A stretch of 9,272 bases of DNA from an uncultured Sphingomonas sp. (GTDB taxonomy: Bacteria; Pseudomonadota; Alphaproteobacteria; Sphingomonadales; Sphingomonadaceae): NCBI GenBank assembly GCA_902806295.1, contig CADCWB010000205.1, positions 1-9,272 on the forward strand. Reading direction: 5' to 3'. The notes under the pieces are model-generated. The model worked only from the letters and a program-made list of their open reading frames with translations. It was not told the origin of the DNA and did no database searches. A program made the translations under genes and the position numbers. Of the stretch, positions 1 to 6,376 are shown piece by piece (the stretch's first letter is position 1; each line of letters begins with the position of its first letter).

Positions 1-797
1 GCAAAGCCGGACGGCGGGCTCGGCGGCATGGCGGTGATCCGCTTGAGTTCGGCCTGCGCCTCGTCTTCCGTGTCGCGGACTATGGCGAACGCGGCCATGC
101 CGAAGCGCATGGGGCCCTCGCCGATCGCCTCGCGCCGCTGCGCCATGTCGGCGATCTTGGGCGCGACCGCCTCGACCGGGTCGCCGTGCATCACGTAAGC
201 GTCGCATTGCGTGGCGATCATGGTCTTGGCCGCCTCGCTCTCGCCACCGGCATAGATGGTCGGGCGCGGCCGGCGCACCGGCTTGGGCTCGCACACCGCA
301 TTGTCGAGCCGATAGTGCTGGCCCGCGAAGCTGAAGCGCTTCTCGCGCCACAGCCCGTCGACCACCTGCAGCCACTCGGACGTTCGGCCATAGCGGTCAT
401 CATGCTCGTCGAACTGCAGCCCGTAGGAGCGCGCCTCCTCCGCCCACCAGCTCGACACCACGTTGAGCGACAGCCTGCCGCCCGAGATATTGTCGATGTT
501 TGCCGCCGCCTTGGCGAACAGCGCCGGCTGGTGGAAATTGGGGCGGACGGCGACCATCAGCTCGATGCTGCTAGTCACTGCCGCCAGCGCTGCGGCGGTG
601 GACCAGGCATCAAGCGCCGGCTCCTCGACACCCTTGATATCGTTGAGGTTCAGCTCGGCGATCAGCGACAGATCCCAGCCGGTCTCTTCCGAGCGCTGGG
701 TGAGCCGCTTCACATAGTCCCAACTGGCCTCCATCCCTTCGTCCGAGATGTTCCGCAGCCAGCCGCCGAACACGGGCATCCAATATCCGAACCTCAT
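1..797 (-). CDS. LLM-class flavin-dependent monooxygenase (SsuD/SfnG-like), partial, 3' end outside window
   Basis: My reverse-strand reading gives 265 codons from ATG 797 with no stop before the left edge, starting MRFGYWMPVFGGWLRN. Seen: an LLM TIM-barrel pattern with SGGRLSLNVVSSWW near residues 105-118, the EHDDRYGRTSEWL segment near 130, a WREKRFSFAGQHYRL stretch, PRPTIYAGGESEAAK near 180, and CDAYVMHGD. These match the alkanesulfonate/dimethylsulfone monooxygenase branch, which uses FMNH2 and O2 on a small organic substrate; the visible part is about three quarters of the usual 340-380 residues. The start codon overlaps the stop of the upstream ATP-grasp gene as ATGA, and GAAGAGG lies 7 nt before the ATG, so the two are almost certainly co-translated. 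The substrate cannot be read from sequence. The pairing with an amide-ligase fold makes a biosynthetic or tailoring role as possible as sulfonate use. Confidence 0.88.
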   Translation of the reverse strand, partial: MRFGYWMPVFGGWLRNISDEGMEASWDYVKRLTQRSEETGWDLSLIAELNLNDIKGVEEPALDAWSTAAALAAVTSSIELMVAVRPNFHQPALFAKAAANIDNISGGRLSLNVVSSWWAEEARSYGLQFDEHDDRYGRTSEWLQVVDGLWREKRFSFAGQHYRLDNAVCEPKPVRRPRPTIYAGGESEAAKTMIATQCDAYVMHGDPVEAVAPKIADMAQRREAIGEGPMRFGMAAFAIVRDTEDEAQAELKRITAMPPSPPSGF

Positions 798-1714
798 GCA
801 CGAACCTCTTCGATCACCGAGACAAGATGGTCGACCAGCCGGTCGTGGGGATCCCAGCCCAGCACTTCCATCGGGCTAGCGACGAAGTTGGACAGGGCAT
901 TGATGTCGTAGAAGCGCGGCACGCCATCGCGGTCGTCGATCACCACCTCCACTCCGCCGACCGCCATGCCGACCGCCTGTGCAACGCGTTCGGCGGCGTC
1001 GACCAGTTCGGCGTCGGGCTGGACCGCCTTCATCGCGATTGTTGTCCGTCCAGGCTGGGCAACGCAGGCGTCGGCCGGACACAGGTCGAAACTGTCGCCA
1101 CTGCTCTCGACCTCAAGCGCATAGAGGAACTTGCCCGCGAGCGTTTCCAGCCGAAGGATGGTCCCGCCTCGCGGCGGCACATAATCCTGCAGCAGCAATA
1201 CCGAGTCGATCGACTCCGGCACCGTGCCGCCCTGAACGGACGCAGCCAGCTCCTCGGCACTGCCGTACTTCATGATCCCTGCCCCGGCCCCGCCGATGTT
1301 CGCCTTGACCAGCAGCGGAAAGACCATGCCTTCCGCTGCCTTCAAAAGATCGGCGGCGCGATGCACTGCGCGGGTCGCGGGCGTCGCCAGCCCAAGCGAC
1401 ACGATCAGCGACAACTGCCGCGCCTTCGAGGCGTCGAGGCTGATCACGCCCGCTCCATTCAGCACCGTGGCTCCGGCCCGCTGCCAGTGTTCGAGCAGCG
1501 CAGCCGTGTAGAAGATCGGGTGAGCCGGCTCGCGCAGAAAGGCGGACATGGCGAGACGGTTGAGGATCACCGACGCCGGCGGGGGCTCGGCCAGGTCGAA
1601 GTGATGCGCCTTCAGGTCGACGGCCGCGAATGCCACCCCGCGCCGGTTCAACGCCGCGAACAGCGGCTCGAACCACGAGGGATGCTCGTACAGGATGAGG
1701 AGATCAGGGCTCAT
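794..1714 (-). CDS. RimK-like ATP-grasp family protein, 306 aa
   Basis: Starts MSPDLLILYEHPSWFEP. Seen: an N-terminal alpha/beta pre-ATP-grasp region (1-90), the SLDASKARQL segment (92-101), an ATP-binding lysine loop LLVKANIGGAGAG (134-146, likely K137), LLLQDYVPPRGGTILRLE (173-190), an unusual FDLCPADAC segment (209-217), and a terminal acid/Asn metal site with E256 in GVEVVID and D270/N272 in FYDINALSNF. Members of this superfamily form an acyl-phosphate from a carboxylate with ATP and pass it to an amine or thiol; this subfamily's substrates are not known to me. An in-frame TTG at 1750 would add 12 basic residues unlike a domain start, so ATG 1714 is preferred, although no good SD precedes it. 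The gene overlaps the LLM monooxygenase by 4 nt (ATGA), implying a shared pathway. Confidence 0.87.
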   Translation of the reverse strand: MSPDLLILYEHPSWFEPLFAALNRRGVAFAAVDLKAHHFDLAEPPPASVILNRLAMSAFLREPAHPIFYTAALLEHWQRAGATVLNGAGVISLDASKARQLSLIVSLGLATPATRAVHRAADLLKAAEGMVFPLLVKANIGGAGAGIMKYGSAEELAASVQGGTVPESIDSVLLLQDYVPPRGGTILRLETLAGKFLYALEVESSGDSFDLCPADACVAQPGRTTIAMKAVQPDAELVDAAERVAQAVGMAVGGVEVVIDDRDGVPRFYDINALSNFVASPMEVLGWDPHDRLVDHLVSVIEEVRA

Positions 1715-1776
1715 TCGCCGGCATGTGCGACCGGGCAGGGCAAAGCGCAACGACCAGCCGGCGCACGGGCGAATTT

Positions 1777-1821
1777 GGCATGTTGCGCCTAAGGGATGGG
1801 CAGCGTCCGCAACATCATGCC
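1777..1821. repeat. Inverted repeat between cpdR and the ATP-grasp gene
   Basis: ATGTTGCG (1780-1787) is matched by CGCAACAT (1808-1815), an 8-bp stem with a 20-nt loop. Outer GGCATG/CATGCC half-sites make the whole block imperfectly symmetric. It lies in the 144-nt gap downstream of cpdR and upstream of the ATP-grasp start on minus. No T-run follows it in either direction, so it is not a convincing intrinsic terminator. It could be an operator or chance symmetry. Confidence 0.3.
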
Positions 1822-1858
1822 TCGGCAGACATCAACTGCGGCAATTTTCTTGCGCGGC

Positions 1859-2236
1859 CTACAGGCGGCCGTGCGCATCCTCACTTTGGAAGATGCGATC
1901 AACCTCGGCCACCAGGTCCTTGAGGTGGAACGGCTTGCTCAGCAGCTTGGCTTCCGGTGCGGTGCGACCGCTCTGCAGCGCAACCGCCGCGAACCCGGTG
2001 ATGAACATGACCCGGATCGCCGGATCAATGTGAGCGGCCTTCTGCGCCAACTCGATCCCATCCATCTCCGGCATGACGATGTCGGTCAGCAGCAGATCGA
2101 ATCGCTCGGCCTCCAGCAGCGGCATGGCTTCGGTGCCGCAACCGACGGCGCTCACCTCATAACCCACGCGAGTAAGGGCGCGAGCGAGGTACTCCCGCAT
2201 CGACGTGTCGTCTTCGGCCAGCAGAATCCGGTACAT
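1859..2236 (-). CDS. cpdR: CpdR-type single-domain response regulator
   Basis: A stand-alone receiver domain of 125 residues starting MYRILLAEDDTSMREYLARAL, with no output domain. Seen: acidic pocket D9/D10, phospho-acceptor D52 in LLTDIVMPEMDGIEL, T80 in VMFITGFAAVAL, and K101 in LLSKPFHLKDLV. The VMFITGFAAVAL and LSKPFHL segments are signatures of CpdR, which in Caulobacter is an adaptor: unphosphorylated CpdR primes ClpXP to degrade cell-cycle substrates, and the CckA-ChpT phosphorelay turns this off. An upstream in-frame ATG at 2275 would add 13 basic residues not expected in the family, so ATG 2236 is chosen. It is divergent from the N-formylglutamate amidohydrolase gene (106-nt gap). 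The C-terminus runs a few residues past the usual end at the last receiver helix. Confidence 0.93.
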   Translation of the reverse strand: MYRILLAEDDTSMREYLARALTRVGYEVSAVGCGTEAMPLLEAERFDLLLTDIVMPEMDGIELAQKAAHIDPAIRVMFITGFAAVALQSGRTAPEAKLLSKPFHLKDLVAEVDRIFQSEDAHGRL

Positions 2237-2342
2237 AAGGGCAAGCTTATGCGCGCAACGCTTAAGATTTTCCATCCCATGAACCCGCAACCCGTCGCGT
2301 CCGTTGAAGAGCCGAGCGCCCGCGCCTAGGCAGGATGGTGAC

Positions 2343-3194
2343 GTGACCCGCAGCCCTTTGTCCCCGCCCCTGTTACTCCCTGCCGCCGGCGGACTCCCCG
2401 TGCTACTGTCGATCCCACATTCCGGCCGTGAATACCCGCGATGGCTCCTGGCCGAGTCCCGCCGCGGCCTGGCGGCACTGGAGCCATTGGAAGACCCGCT
2501 GGTCGACCGCCTGGCCTGGCGGGCGATTGGACTGGGAGTGCCGACAGTGATCGCACGGGCCCCCCGGGCCGCGATCGATTGCAACCGGTCGCCCGAGGAG
2601 ATCGATCCTTCTACCATCAGCATGGCACCAGAAGCCGATCCCGGACCGCGAGCCCGCGGCGGCCTCGGGCTGATACCGGGCCGTACCCCGCGTGACGGCG
2701 AGCTGTGGCGGCGCAAGCTGTCGATGGCGGAGCTTGAGCAGCGCAAGGCGGAAGCATGGACACCCTACCATCAGGCAGTCGAAACCGGTCTCGAGCAACT
2801 GCAACGCCGATTTGGTGAAGTGTTGCTATTGGACTGTCACTCCATGCCGGCGCGGGGGGCGAAGCATCCACCGATCGTATTCGGCGATCGGCACGCACGA
2901 ACCTCTGCCCGTTGGTTGAGCGATCTCGCGCGCCGGACCGTAGAAGAGCAAGGATTGCGGGTCGCGTTCAACGACCCATACGCCGGCGGCTGGATCGTGG
3001 AACATCACGGCCACCCGCAAGCCGGCGTCCATGCTCTGCAGATCGAGATCGATCGCGGCCACTATCTCGACGCGACGATGCGGAAGCCCGGACCAGGGTT
3101 CGCCAGGCTGGCCAACCTGCTAGAGATCCTGGCCCGAGCCTTGGGTGAAGCTCTGCTGGGGCGAGCGGCGAACTTGCCTGCCGCTGCCGAGTGA
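2343..3194 (+). CDS. N-formylglutamate amidohydrolase family protein
   Basis: A protein of 283 residues. Seen: LLSIPHSGREYP (21-32), VIARAPRAAIDCNRSPEE (69-86), LLLDCHSMPA (161-170), FNDPYAGGWIVEHHG (209-223) and ALQIEIDRGHYLD (231-243). These are the ordered conserved blocks of the FGase family (PF05013), with His and Asp residues suited to a zinc hydrolase centre. The family removes formyl from N-formyl-L-glutamate, the last step of one histidine-degradation route; with no hut genes here, the native substrate may be another N-acyl amino acid. GTG 2343 is chosen because AGGA lies 7 nt upstream and the protein then starts close to the first conserved block; a TTG at 2304 would add a 13-residue charged leader. 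Its neighbour, divergent cpdR, is a pairing I recall from other sphingomonads. Confidence 0.9.
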   Translation: MTRSPLSPPLLLPAAGGLPVLLSIPHSGREYPRWLLAESRRGLAALEPLEDPLVDRLAWRAIGLGVPTVIARAPRAAIDCNRSPEEIDPSTISMAPEADPGPRARGGLGLIPGRTPRDGELWRRKLSMAELEQRKAEAWTPYHQAVETGLEQLQRRFGEVLLLDCHSMPARGAKHPPIVFGDRHARTSARWLSDLARRTVEEQGLRVAFNDPYAGGWIVEHHGHPQAGVHALQIEIDRGHYLDATMRKPGPGFARLANLLEILARALGEALLGRAANLPAAAE

Positions 3195-3195
3195 G

Positions 3196-3230
3196 AAAAA
3201 ACGGCCACCCCGCAGTTTGCGGAGTGGCCG
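3196..3230 (-). terminator. Strong Rho-independent terminator for minus-strand transcripts
   Basis: CGGCCAC..GCA at 3202-3214 pairs with 3218-3230: 12 bp with one C-A mismatch and a 3-nt loop. On the minus strand the stem is followed at once by six U (3201-3196). It ends transcription coming from sapC or the candidate small RNA. It lies directly beyond the stop codon of the plus-strand amidohydrolase, so the stem may also affect that transcript's 3' end, though there is no U-run in that direction. Confidence 0.82.
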
Positions 3231-3298
3231 AGTTCAGGGAGGAACGCACTACAGGAGTGCGTCGGACCGAGGCGCGAAGGGGGAGGACGCGACCTCGA
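3196..3298 (-). ncRNA. Candidate small RNA or 3'UTR with anti-Shine-Dalgarno hairpin
   Basis: This stretch downstream of sapC has no credible ORF but has ordered structure on the minus strand. Hairpin 1 (3297-3268) has nine pairs with one bulged U, and its 11-nt loop is entirely UCCUCCCCCUU. Hairpin 2 (3262-3244) is a perfect 7-bp stem, ACGCACU/AGUGCGU, with loop CCUGU. A linker reading UCCUCCCUGAACU (3243-3231) follows, then the strong terminator ending in U6. Pyrimidine loops complementary to ribosome binding sites plus a terminal intrinsic terminator are the design of several alphaproteobacterial trans-acting small RNAs (for example the CCUCCUCCC-motif RNAs). I see no clear promoter, so it may be processed from the sapC mRNA. 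The 5' end given is the base of hairpin 1 and is a guess; it could extend to about 3367. Confidence 0.45.
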
Positions 3299-3367
3299 CT
3301 TGAACTCGAAATGGTGAGCGGGCCAAGGCCCCGCAAGAGCGCCAAGCCGCAGCCCGGCGCTTTTGCC

Positions 3368-4159
3368 TCACGCCTCGGCTGGCTGCGAGCCGTTGGGAGC
3401 GGCCACGGGACCGCGGCCAAGGCGAACCTGGCGAGCGAACACGTCCCGGATCTGACCCAGGCTGAACAGGTGGGCGAAGATCAGCGCCAGCATGCCGTTC
3501 TGGTTCATCTTGCGCAGCTCGTCGCCCCGCAACTCGCGCAGCTTCTCCTCGTCGACCATCTGGAAGCCGCGATAGACGAAGGGCTGCTCGGAACCCTCCG
3601 GCTGGATCGCAACCTCGCCGTCCATCAACAGGCCCGACTTCTTGAGCTCGGTCATGAACAGCTGGGTGCGCTGGCCGGCGGTCTCGAACTGCTCGCAGAA
3701 TTGCAGCACGGCGTTGGTCGCCTCGCTCGGCTGGTCGCCGTCGAACAGCGCCTGTCCGTCCTCGAACTCGCCGATGGTGTTGGAAGTCGGGTCATAGCAG
3801 AGCGAAAGCTCTTCCGTCTCCGGGCGGAGGCGCGCCAGCAAAAACGGATAGCGCCGCAGGTAGGCGGGCATGTAGATGTTCGGGTCGGTCGGCTTGCCGG
3901 CCTCATCAACGAACGTGTTCACCCCCTCGTTCAGCCCCATCAGAGCGAGCGGGACCGGCTCTTCGCCAACCGAGAAGATGATCGGATAGAATCGCTGCGC
4001 GGCCGAGAACTCATCCACCGTCACGGGAATGGCGTGCGTTTGCGCAAGCGCCGGCAACGCATCGAGGCCACGCACCTTCAACGTACCATGCTGCTGGCTG
4101 CTCAGCGGCTCGAGCTGATTGTAGAGTAGGGGCAACGCAGTAGGCGCGGCTGTCGCCAT
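3368..4159 (-). CDS. SapC family protein, 263 aa
   Basis: Starts MATAAPTALPLLYNQLEPLS. Seen: HAIPVTVDEFSAAQRFYPIIFS (about 42-63), PLALMGLNEGVNTFVDE, YMPAYLRRYPFLLARL, LSLCYDPTSNTIGEFEDGQALF, and a C-terminal LRELRGDELRKMNQNGMLALIFAHLFSLGQI block. This is the ordered pattern of PF07277 (SapC). The name comes from an S-layer-associated protein of Campylobacter fetus; the biochemical role is unknown. In sphingomonads it often sits beside TonB-dependent receptors, cupin-like proteins and tryptophan halogenases, but here it stands alone. There is no signal peptide or membrane segment, so it is probably cytoplasmic. ATG 4157-4159 is chosen because AGGAG lies 9 nt upstream; the 36-codon upstream extension to 4267 has noncoding character. 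The transcript should run to the terminator at 3196-3230. Confidence 0.88.
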   Translation of the reverse strand: MATAAPTALPLLYNQLEPLSSQQHGTLKVRGLDALPALAQTHAIPVTVDEFSAAQRFYPIIFSVGEEPVPLALMGLNEGVNTFVDEAGKPTDPNIYMPAYLRRYPFLLARLRPETEELSLCYDPTSNTIGEFEDGQALFDGDQPSEATNAVLQFCEQFETAGQRTQLFMTELKKSGLLMDGEVAIQPEGSEQPFVYRGFQMVDEEKLRELRGDELRKMNQNGMLALIFAHLFSLGQIRDVFARQVRLGRGPVAAPNGSQPAEA

Positions 4160-4351
4160 CGACTTGAACTCCTGGGATGTGGCGCCATGAAGGCTAGGCG
4201 TTGGCTCCGAACCCCGCCGGAAAGACAGCGCGGGGTGCGCTCTAGGTGGCGCCGCCTCGTCTGGCAAGCCCGCTTACAGCTCGGGGGTTCACCGCTTGTT
4301 CAACGCCCACGAGCCAAGCCCAAGCGAACTCTAAGCTTAAGGCTCCAAAGC

Positions 4352-4777
4352 TTGCTCCTGTCTGCCGTTTCACTGTTCCCCACGATCTTCGCCCTGTTCG
4401 GCATTCAGGTGGGCGGTCCGACGGTCACCAGAATGACCATCCGGGACGAGATAATCCTGAAGGTTCCTGTGGTGCGGCAGCGCTTGCGGGGGCCGGTGTG
4501 GTGGGTCGAAAAGAAAGGGCCCAAGTGCATCAAGGCCGATGCGGTCGTGGCGGCGGCGCTGAATGACGGGAGCAGCATCGACTTCCTGCTGCGGGATCAT
4601 CGTCGAATCCGCGCTCGGATGGGCAATGAGTGCCCGACGCTGGACTTCTACAGCGGGTTCTATCTATCGCCTGAAGGAGGCGAGATTTGCGCCCGGCGTG
4701 ACGAGATCCGCAATCGCATGGGTCAGGCCTGCCAGATCGAGCGTTTGCGCCTGATGGTTCCAACCGCGCCCAAGTAG
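4352..4777 (+). CDS. Conserved sphingomonad hypothetical protein with signal-like N-terminus
   Basis: I do not recognise a named family, though the pattern resembles small hypothetical proteins of sphingomonads. From TTG 4352 the product is 141 residues. A hydrophobic N-terminus, LLSAVSLFPTIFALFGIQVGG, suggests export or a membrane anchor. The body contains VEKKGPKCI, a FLLRDHRRIRARMGNECP stretch, LDFYSGFYLSPEGGEICARRD and GQACQIERLRLMVP; four cysteines could form two disulfides outside the cytoplasm. The open frame extends to ATG 4187, but codons 4187-4351 are rich in AGG, CTA, TTA and TCA, encode an Arg-rich segment, and reach into the sapC 5' region, so they look noncoding. AAGG lies 9 nt before TTG 4352. 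The stop is certain and the start is not. The gene is divergent from sapC and 92 nt upstream of rhlE. Confidence 0.72.
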   Translation: MLLSAVSLFPTIFALFGIQVGGPTVTRMTIRDEIILKVPVVRQRLRGPVWWVEKKGPKCIKADAVVAAALNDGSSIDFLLRDHRRIRARMGNECPTLDFYSGFYLSPEGGEICARRDEIRNRMGQACQIERLRLMVPTAPK

Positions 4778-4824
4778 CCGCTTTTCTTGACTTTCCGCTC
4801 GTTCTAACGCATGTCGCACGGGCT

Positions 4825-4847
4825 GGCGGCCCTTCCTTGGAGCCGCC
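4825..4847 (+). promoter_or_regulatory. GC-rich hairpin in the rhlE leader
   Basis: GGCGGC (4825-4830) pairs with GCCGCC (4842-4847) around an 11-nt loop, CCUUCCUUGGA, and CCAUUUU follows. It lies between the upstream stop (4777) and the rhlE ATG (4870). It could be a weak terminator for the upstream gene or a leader structure controlling rhlE; the short displaced U-run makes termination uncertain. A TTGACT at 4787-4792 resembles a -35 box, but I find no matching -10. Confidence 0.3.
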
Positions 4848-4869
4848 CCATTTTCCGGACCCATATTGC

Positions 4870-6222
4870 ATGAGTTTTGCCGACCTCGGCCTTTCGGACG
4901 AATTGCTGCGCGCCATCGGCGACAGCGGCTACACTGAGCCCACTCCGATTCAGGAGAAGGCGATCCCGGCTGTCCTGATGAACAAGGATCTGGTCGGCAT
5001 TGCGCAGACCGGCACTGGCAAGACCGCCGCATTTGTGCTGCCGATGATCGATATCCTCGGTCATGGCCGCAGCCGGGCGCGCATGCCCCGGTCGCTGATT
5101 CTTGAGCCGACCCGTGAACTGGCGGCGCAGGTCGCCGACAATTTCGAGAAATACGGCAAGTATCACAAGCTTTCGATGGCGCTGCTGATCGGCGGCGTGC
5201 AAATGGGCGACCAGGTCAAGGCTCTGGAGAAGGGCGTGGACGTCCTGATCGCCACGCCGGGCCGGCTGATGGACCTGTTCAGCCGCGGCAAGATCATGCT
5301 CAACGACTGTAATCTGCTCGTTATCGACGAGGCGGACCGCATGCTGGACATGGGCTTTATCCCCGACATCGAGGAGATTGCGTCCCGCCTGCCCAAGCAG
5401 CGGCAGACCCTGCTGTTCTCCGCCACGATGCCACCGCCGATCCAGAAGCTGGCGGCCAAGTTCCTGACCGATCCCAAGACCGTCGAGGTGGCGCGTCCGG
5501 CGACGGCCAACATCAACATCGACCAGCAGATCATCGAAGTTCGCTCCGACAAGAAACGCGACGTGCTGCGCGACGTGCTTCGGGCGGAAGGCTTCAAGAA
5601 CGCGATCATCTTTGCCAACCGCAAGACCACGGTGCGGGACCTTTATACGTCTCTGAAGCGGAGCGGCTTCGCCGTCGGACAGATACATGGCGACATGGAG
5701 CAGCCCGCCCGCATTGCCGAGTTCGACCGGTTCAAGAATGACGAGATCACCGTTCTGGTGGCATCCGACGTCGCCGCCCGCGGGCTCGACGTGAAGGGCG
5801 TCAGCCATGTGGTGAACTTCGACGTGCCTTGGCAGCCGGACGATTACATCCACCGGATCGGCCGCACCGGCCGGGCTGGGGCCAAGGGCACTGCCATCAC
5901 CCTCGCCACCCGCGAGGATGCGGAGGCGGTTGCGCAGATCGAGAAGCTGACGGGCATGAAGATCCCGAGGACTGGCCAAGCGGCCTCCGCGACCGAGGCG
6001 GTGGAGCCGGCGGAAGAGAAACCAGCCCGCGTCCCACGGCCGGCGCGCCAGCCCAAGCCGAAGCACGGCAGCAGGGAGCGCGAGCAGCCACAGCCTGAGC
6101 GTGCGGCCGAAGCTCGTCCCGCACCGGTCCAACAGCCGCTCGTCGAACGCGAGTTGGAGCCGGCTGACGAGGGCGGCTGGAACGGTCCGCTGCCAAGCTT
6201 CCTGTCGGTTGGGCTCAGCTAG
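4870..6222 (+). CDS. rhlE: DEAD-box ATP-dependent RNA helicase RhlE
   Basis: A protein of 450 residues starting MSFADLGLSDELLRAIGDSGY. All helicase motifs are present in order: Q motif (21-33, YTEPTPIQ), motif I AQTGTGKT (45-52), PTRELAAQ (80-87), TPGRL (129-133), DEAD (153-156), SAT (184-186), IIFANRK (246-252), ARGLDVKG (303-310) and HRIGRTGR (328-335). After about 370 comes a Pro/Glu/Arg/Ala-rich, probably disordered RNA-binding tail ending in GWNGPLPSFLSVGLS. RhlE-type helicases unwind short RNA duplexes and act in ribosome assembly, RNA decay and cold growth. An in-frame TTG at 4837 would add 11 residues and lies inside the leader hairpin; ATG 4870 gives the family start. The 3' end overlaps the convergent DUF2256 gene by 8 nt. 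Confidence 0.95.
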   Translation: MSFADLGLSDELLRAIGDSGYTEPTPIQEKAIPAVLMNKDLVGIAQTGTGKTAAFVLPMIDILGHGRSRARMPRSLILEPTRELAAQVADNFEKYGKYHKLSMALLIGGVQMGDQVKALEKGVDVLIATPGRLMDLFSRGKIMLNDCNLLVIDEADRMLDMGFIPDIEEIASRLPKQRQTLLFSATMPPPIQKLAAKFLTDPKTVEVARPATANINIDQQIIEVRSDKKRDVLRDVLRAEGFKNAIIFANRKTTVRDLYTSLKRSGFAVGQIHGDMEQPARIAEFDRFKNDEITVLVASDVAARGLDVKGVSHVVNFDVPWQPDDYIHRIGRTGRAGAKGTAITLATREDAEAVAQIEKLTGMKIPRTGQAASATEAVEPAEEKPARVPRPARQPKPKHGSREREQPQPERAAEARPAPVQQPLVERELEPADEGGWNGPLPSFLSVGLS

Positions 6223-6364
6223 ACGAAGCTTTGCCCGTCGCCGACCGGCAGCGATCGGAGCAGAATTTCACCTCATTCCAGTCCCGCGCCCATTTTTTGC
6301 GCCAGGTGAACGGCCGGCCGCAGGCTGCGCATGGCTTGGTTGGCAGGTCCGACTTCTTGCGCAT
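6215..6364 (-). CDS. DUF2256 domain small zinc-ribbon protein, 49 aa
   Basis: My reverse-strand reading gives MRKKSDLPTKPCAACGRPFT, then WRKKWARDWNEVKFCSDRCR and a short Ser-rich end before TGA. Seen: CAAC at 12-15 and CSDRC at 35-39, a four-cysteine zinc-ribbon pattern around the conserved PFTWRKKW and WNEVKFCS blocks. This is the DUF2256 pattern at its usual length of about 45-55 residues. The function is unknown; the very basic character and zinc knuckle suggest nucleic-acid contact, which is inference. It starts 12 nt after the tgt stop on the same strand and is therefore probably in its transcript. It overlaps the rhlE 3' end by 8 nt tail to tail. It is too short for many ORF filters. 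Confidence 0.87.
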   Translation of the reverse strand: MRKKSDLPTKPCAACGRPFTWRKKWARDWNEVKFCSDRCRSATGKASSS

Positions 6365-6376
6365 TCCAGGCAATGC

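Noticed and set aside
186..1792. Two long plus-strand frames (186-911 and 827-1792) opposite the LLM and ATP-grasp genes
   Set aside because: They are His/Arg-rich shadow translations; the minus-strand readings match known families and have coupled start/stop codons.
2237..2746. N-terminal extension of cpdR up to 2746
   Set aside because: It runs antisense through the amidohydrolase, is Ser/Arg/Gly-rich with no domain, and the receiver begins exactly at ATG 2236.
3338..3364. AGCGCC/GGCGCT hairpin followed by TTTT on plus, possible terminator of the amidohydrolase gene
   Set aside because: The 6-bp stem has a 12-nt loop and only four T, and lies about 145 nt after the stop; much weaker than the minus-strand terminator.
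3191..4129. Long plus-strand frame opposite sapC
   Set aside because: It starts inside the terminator region, is rich in Arg/Leu/Gln/His typical of antisense shadows, and conflicts with the clear SapC match and its SD on minus.
4240..4267. Possible sapC promoter on minus, TTGCCA (4267-4262), 16-nt spacer, CTAGAG (4245-4240)
   Set aside because: The -10 match is poor and the spacer short; in GC-rich DNA such a pair is expected by chance.
4804..6132. 442-codon open frame antisense to rhlE
   Set aside because: It mirrors the helicase codons in high-GC DNA, has no domain pattern and no plausible start context; rhlE itself has every helicase motif.
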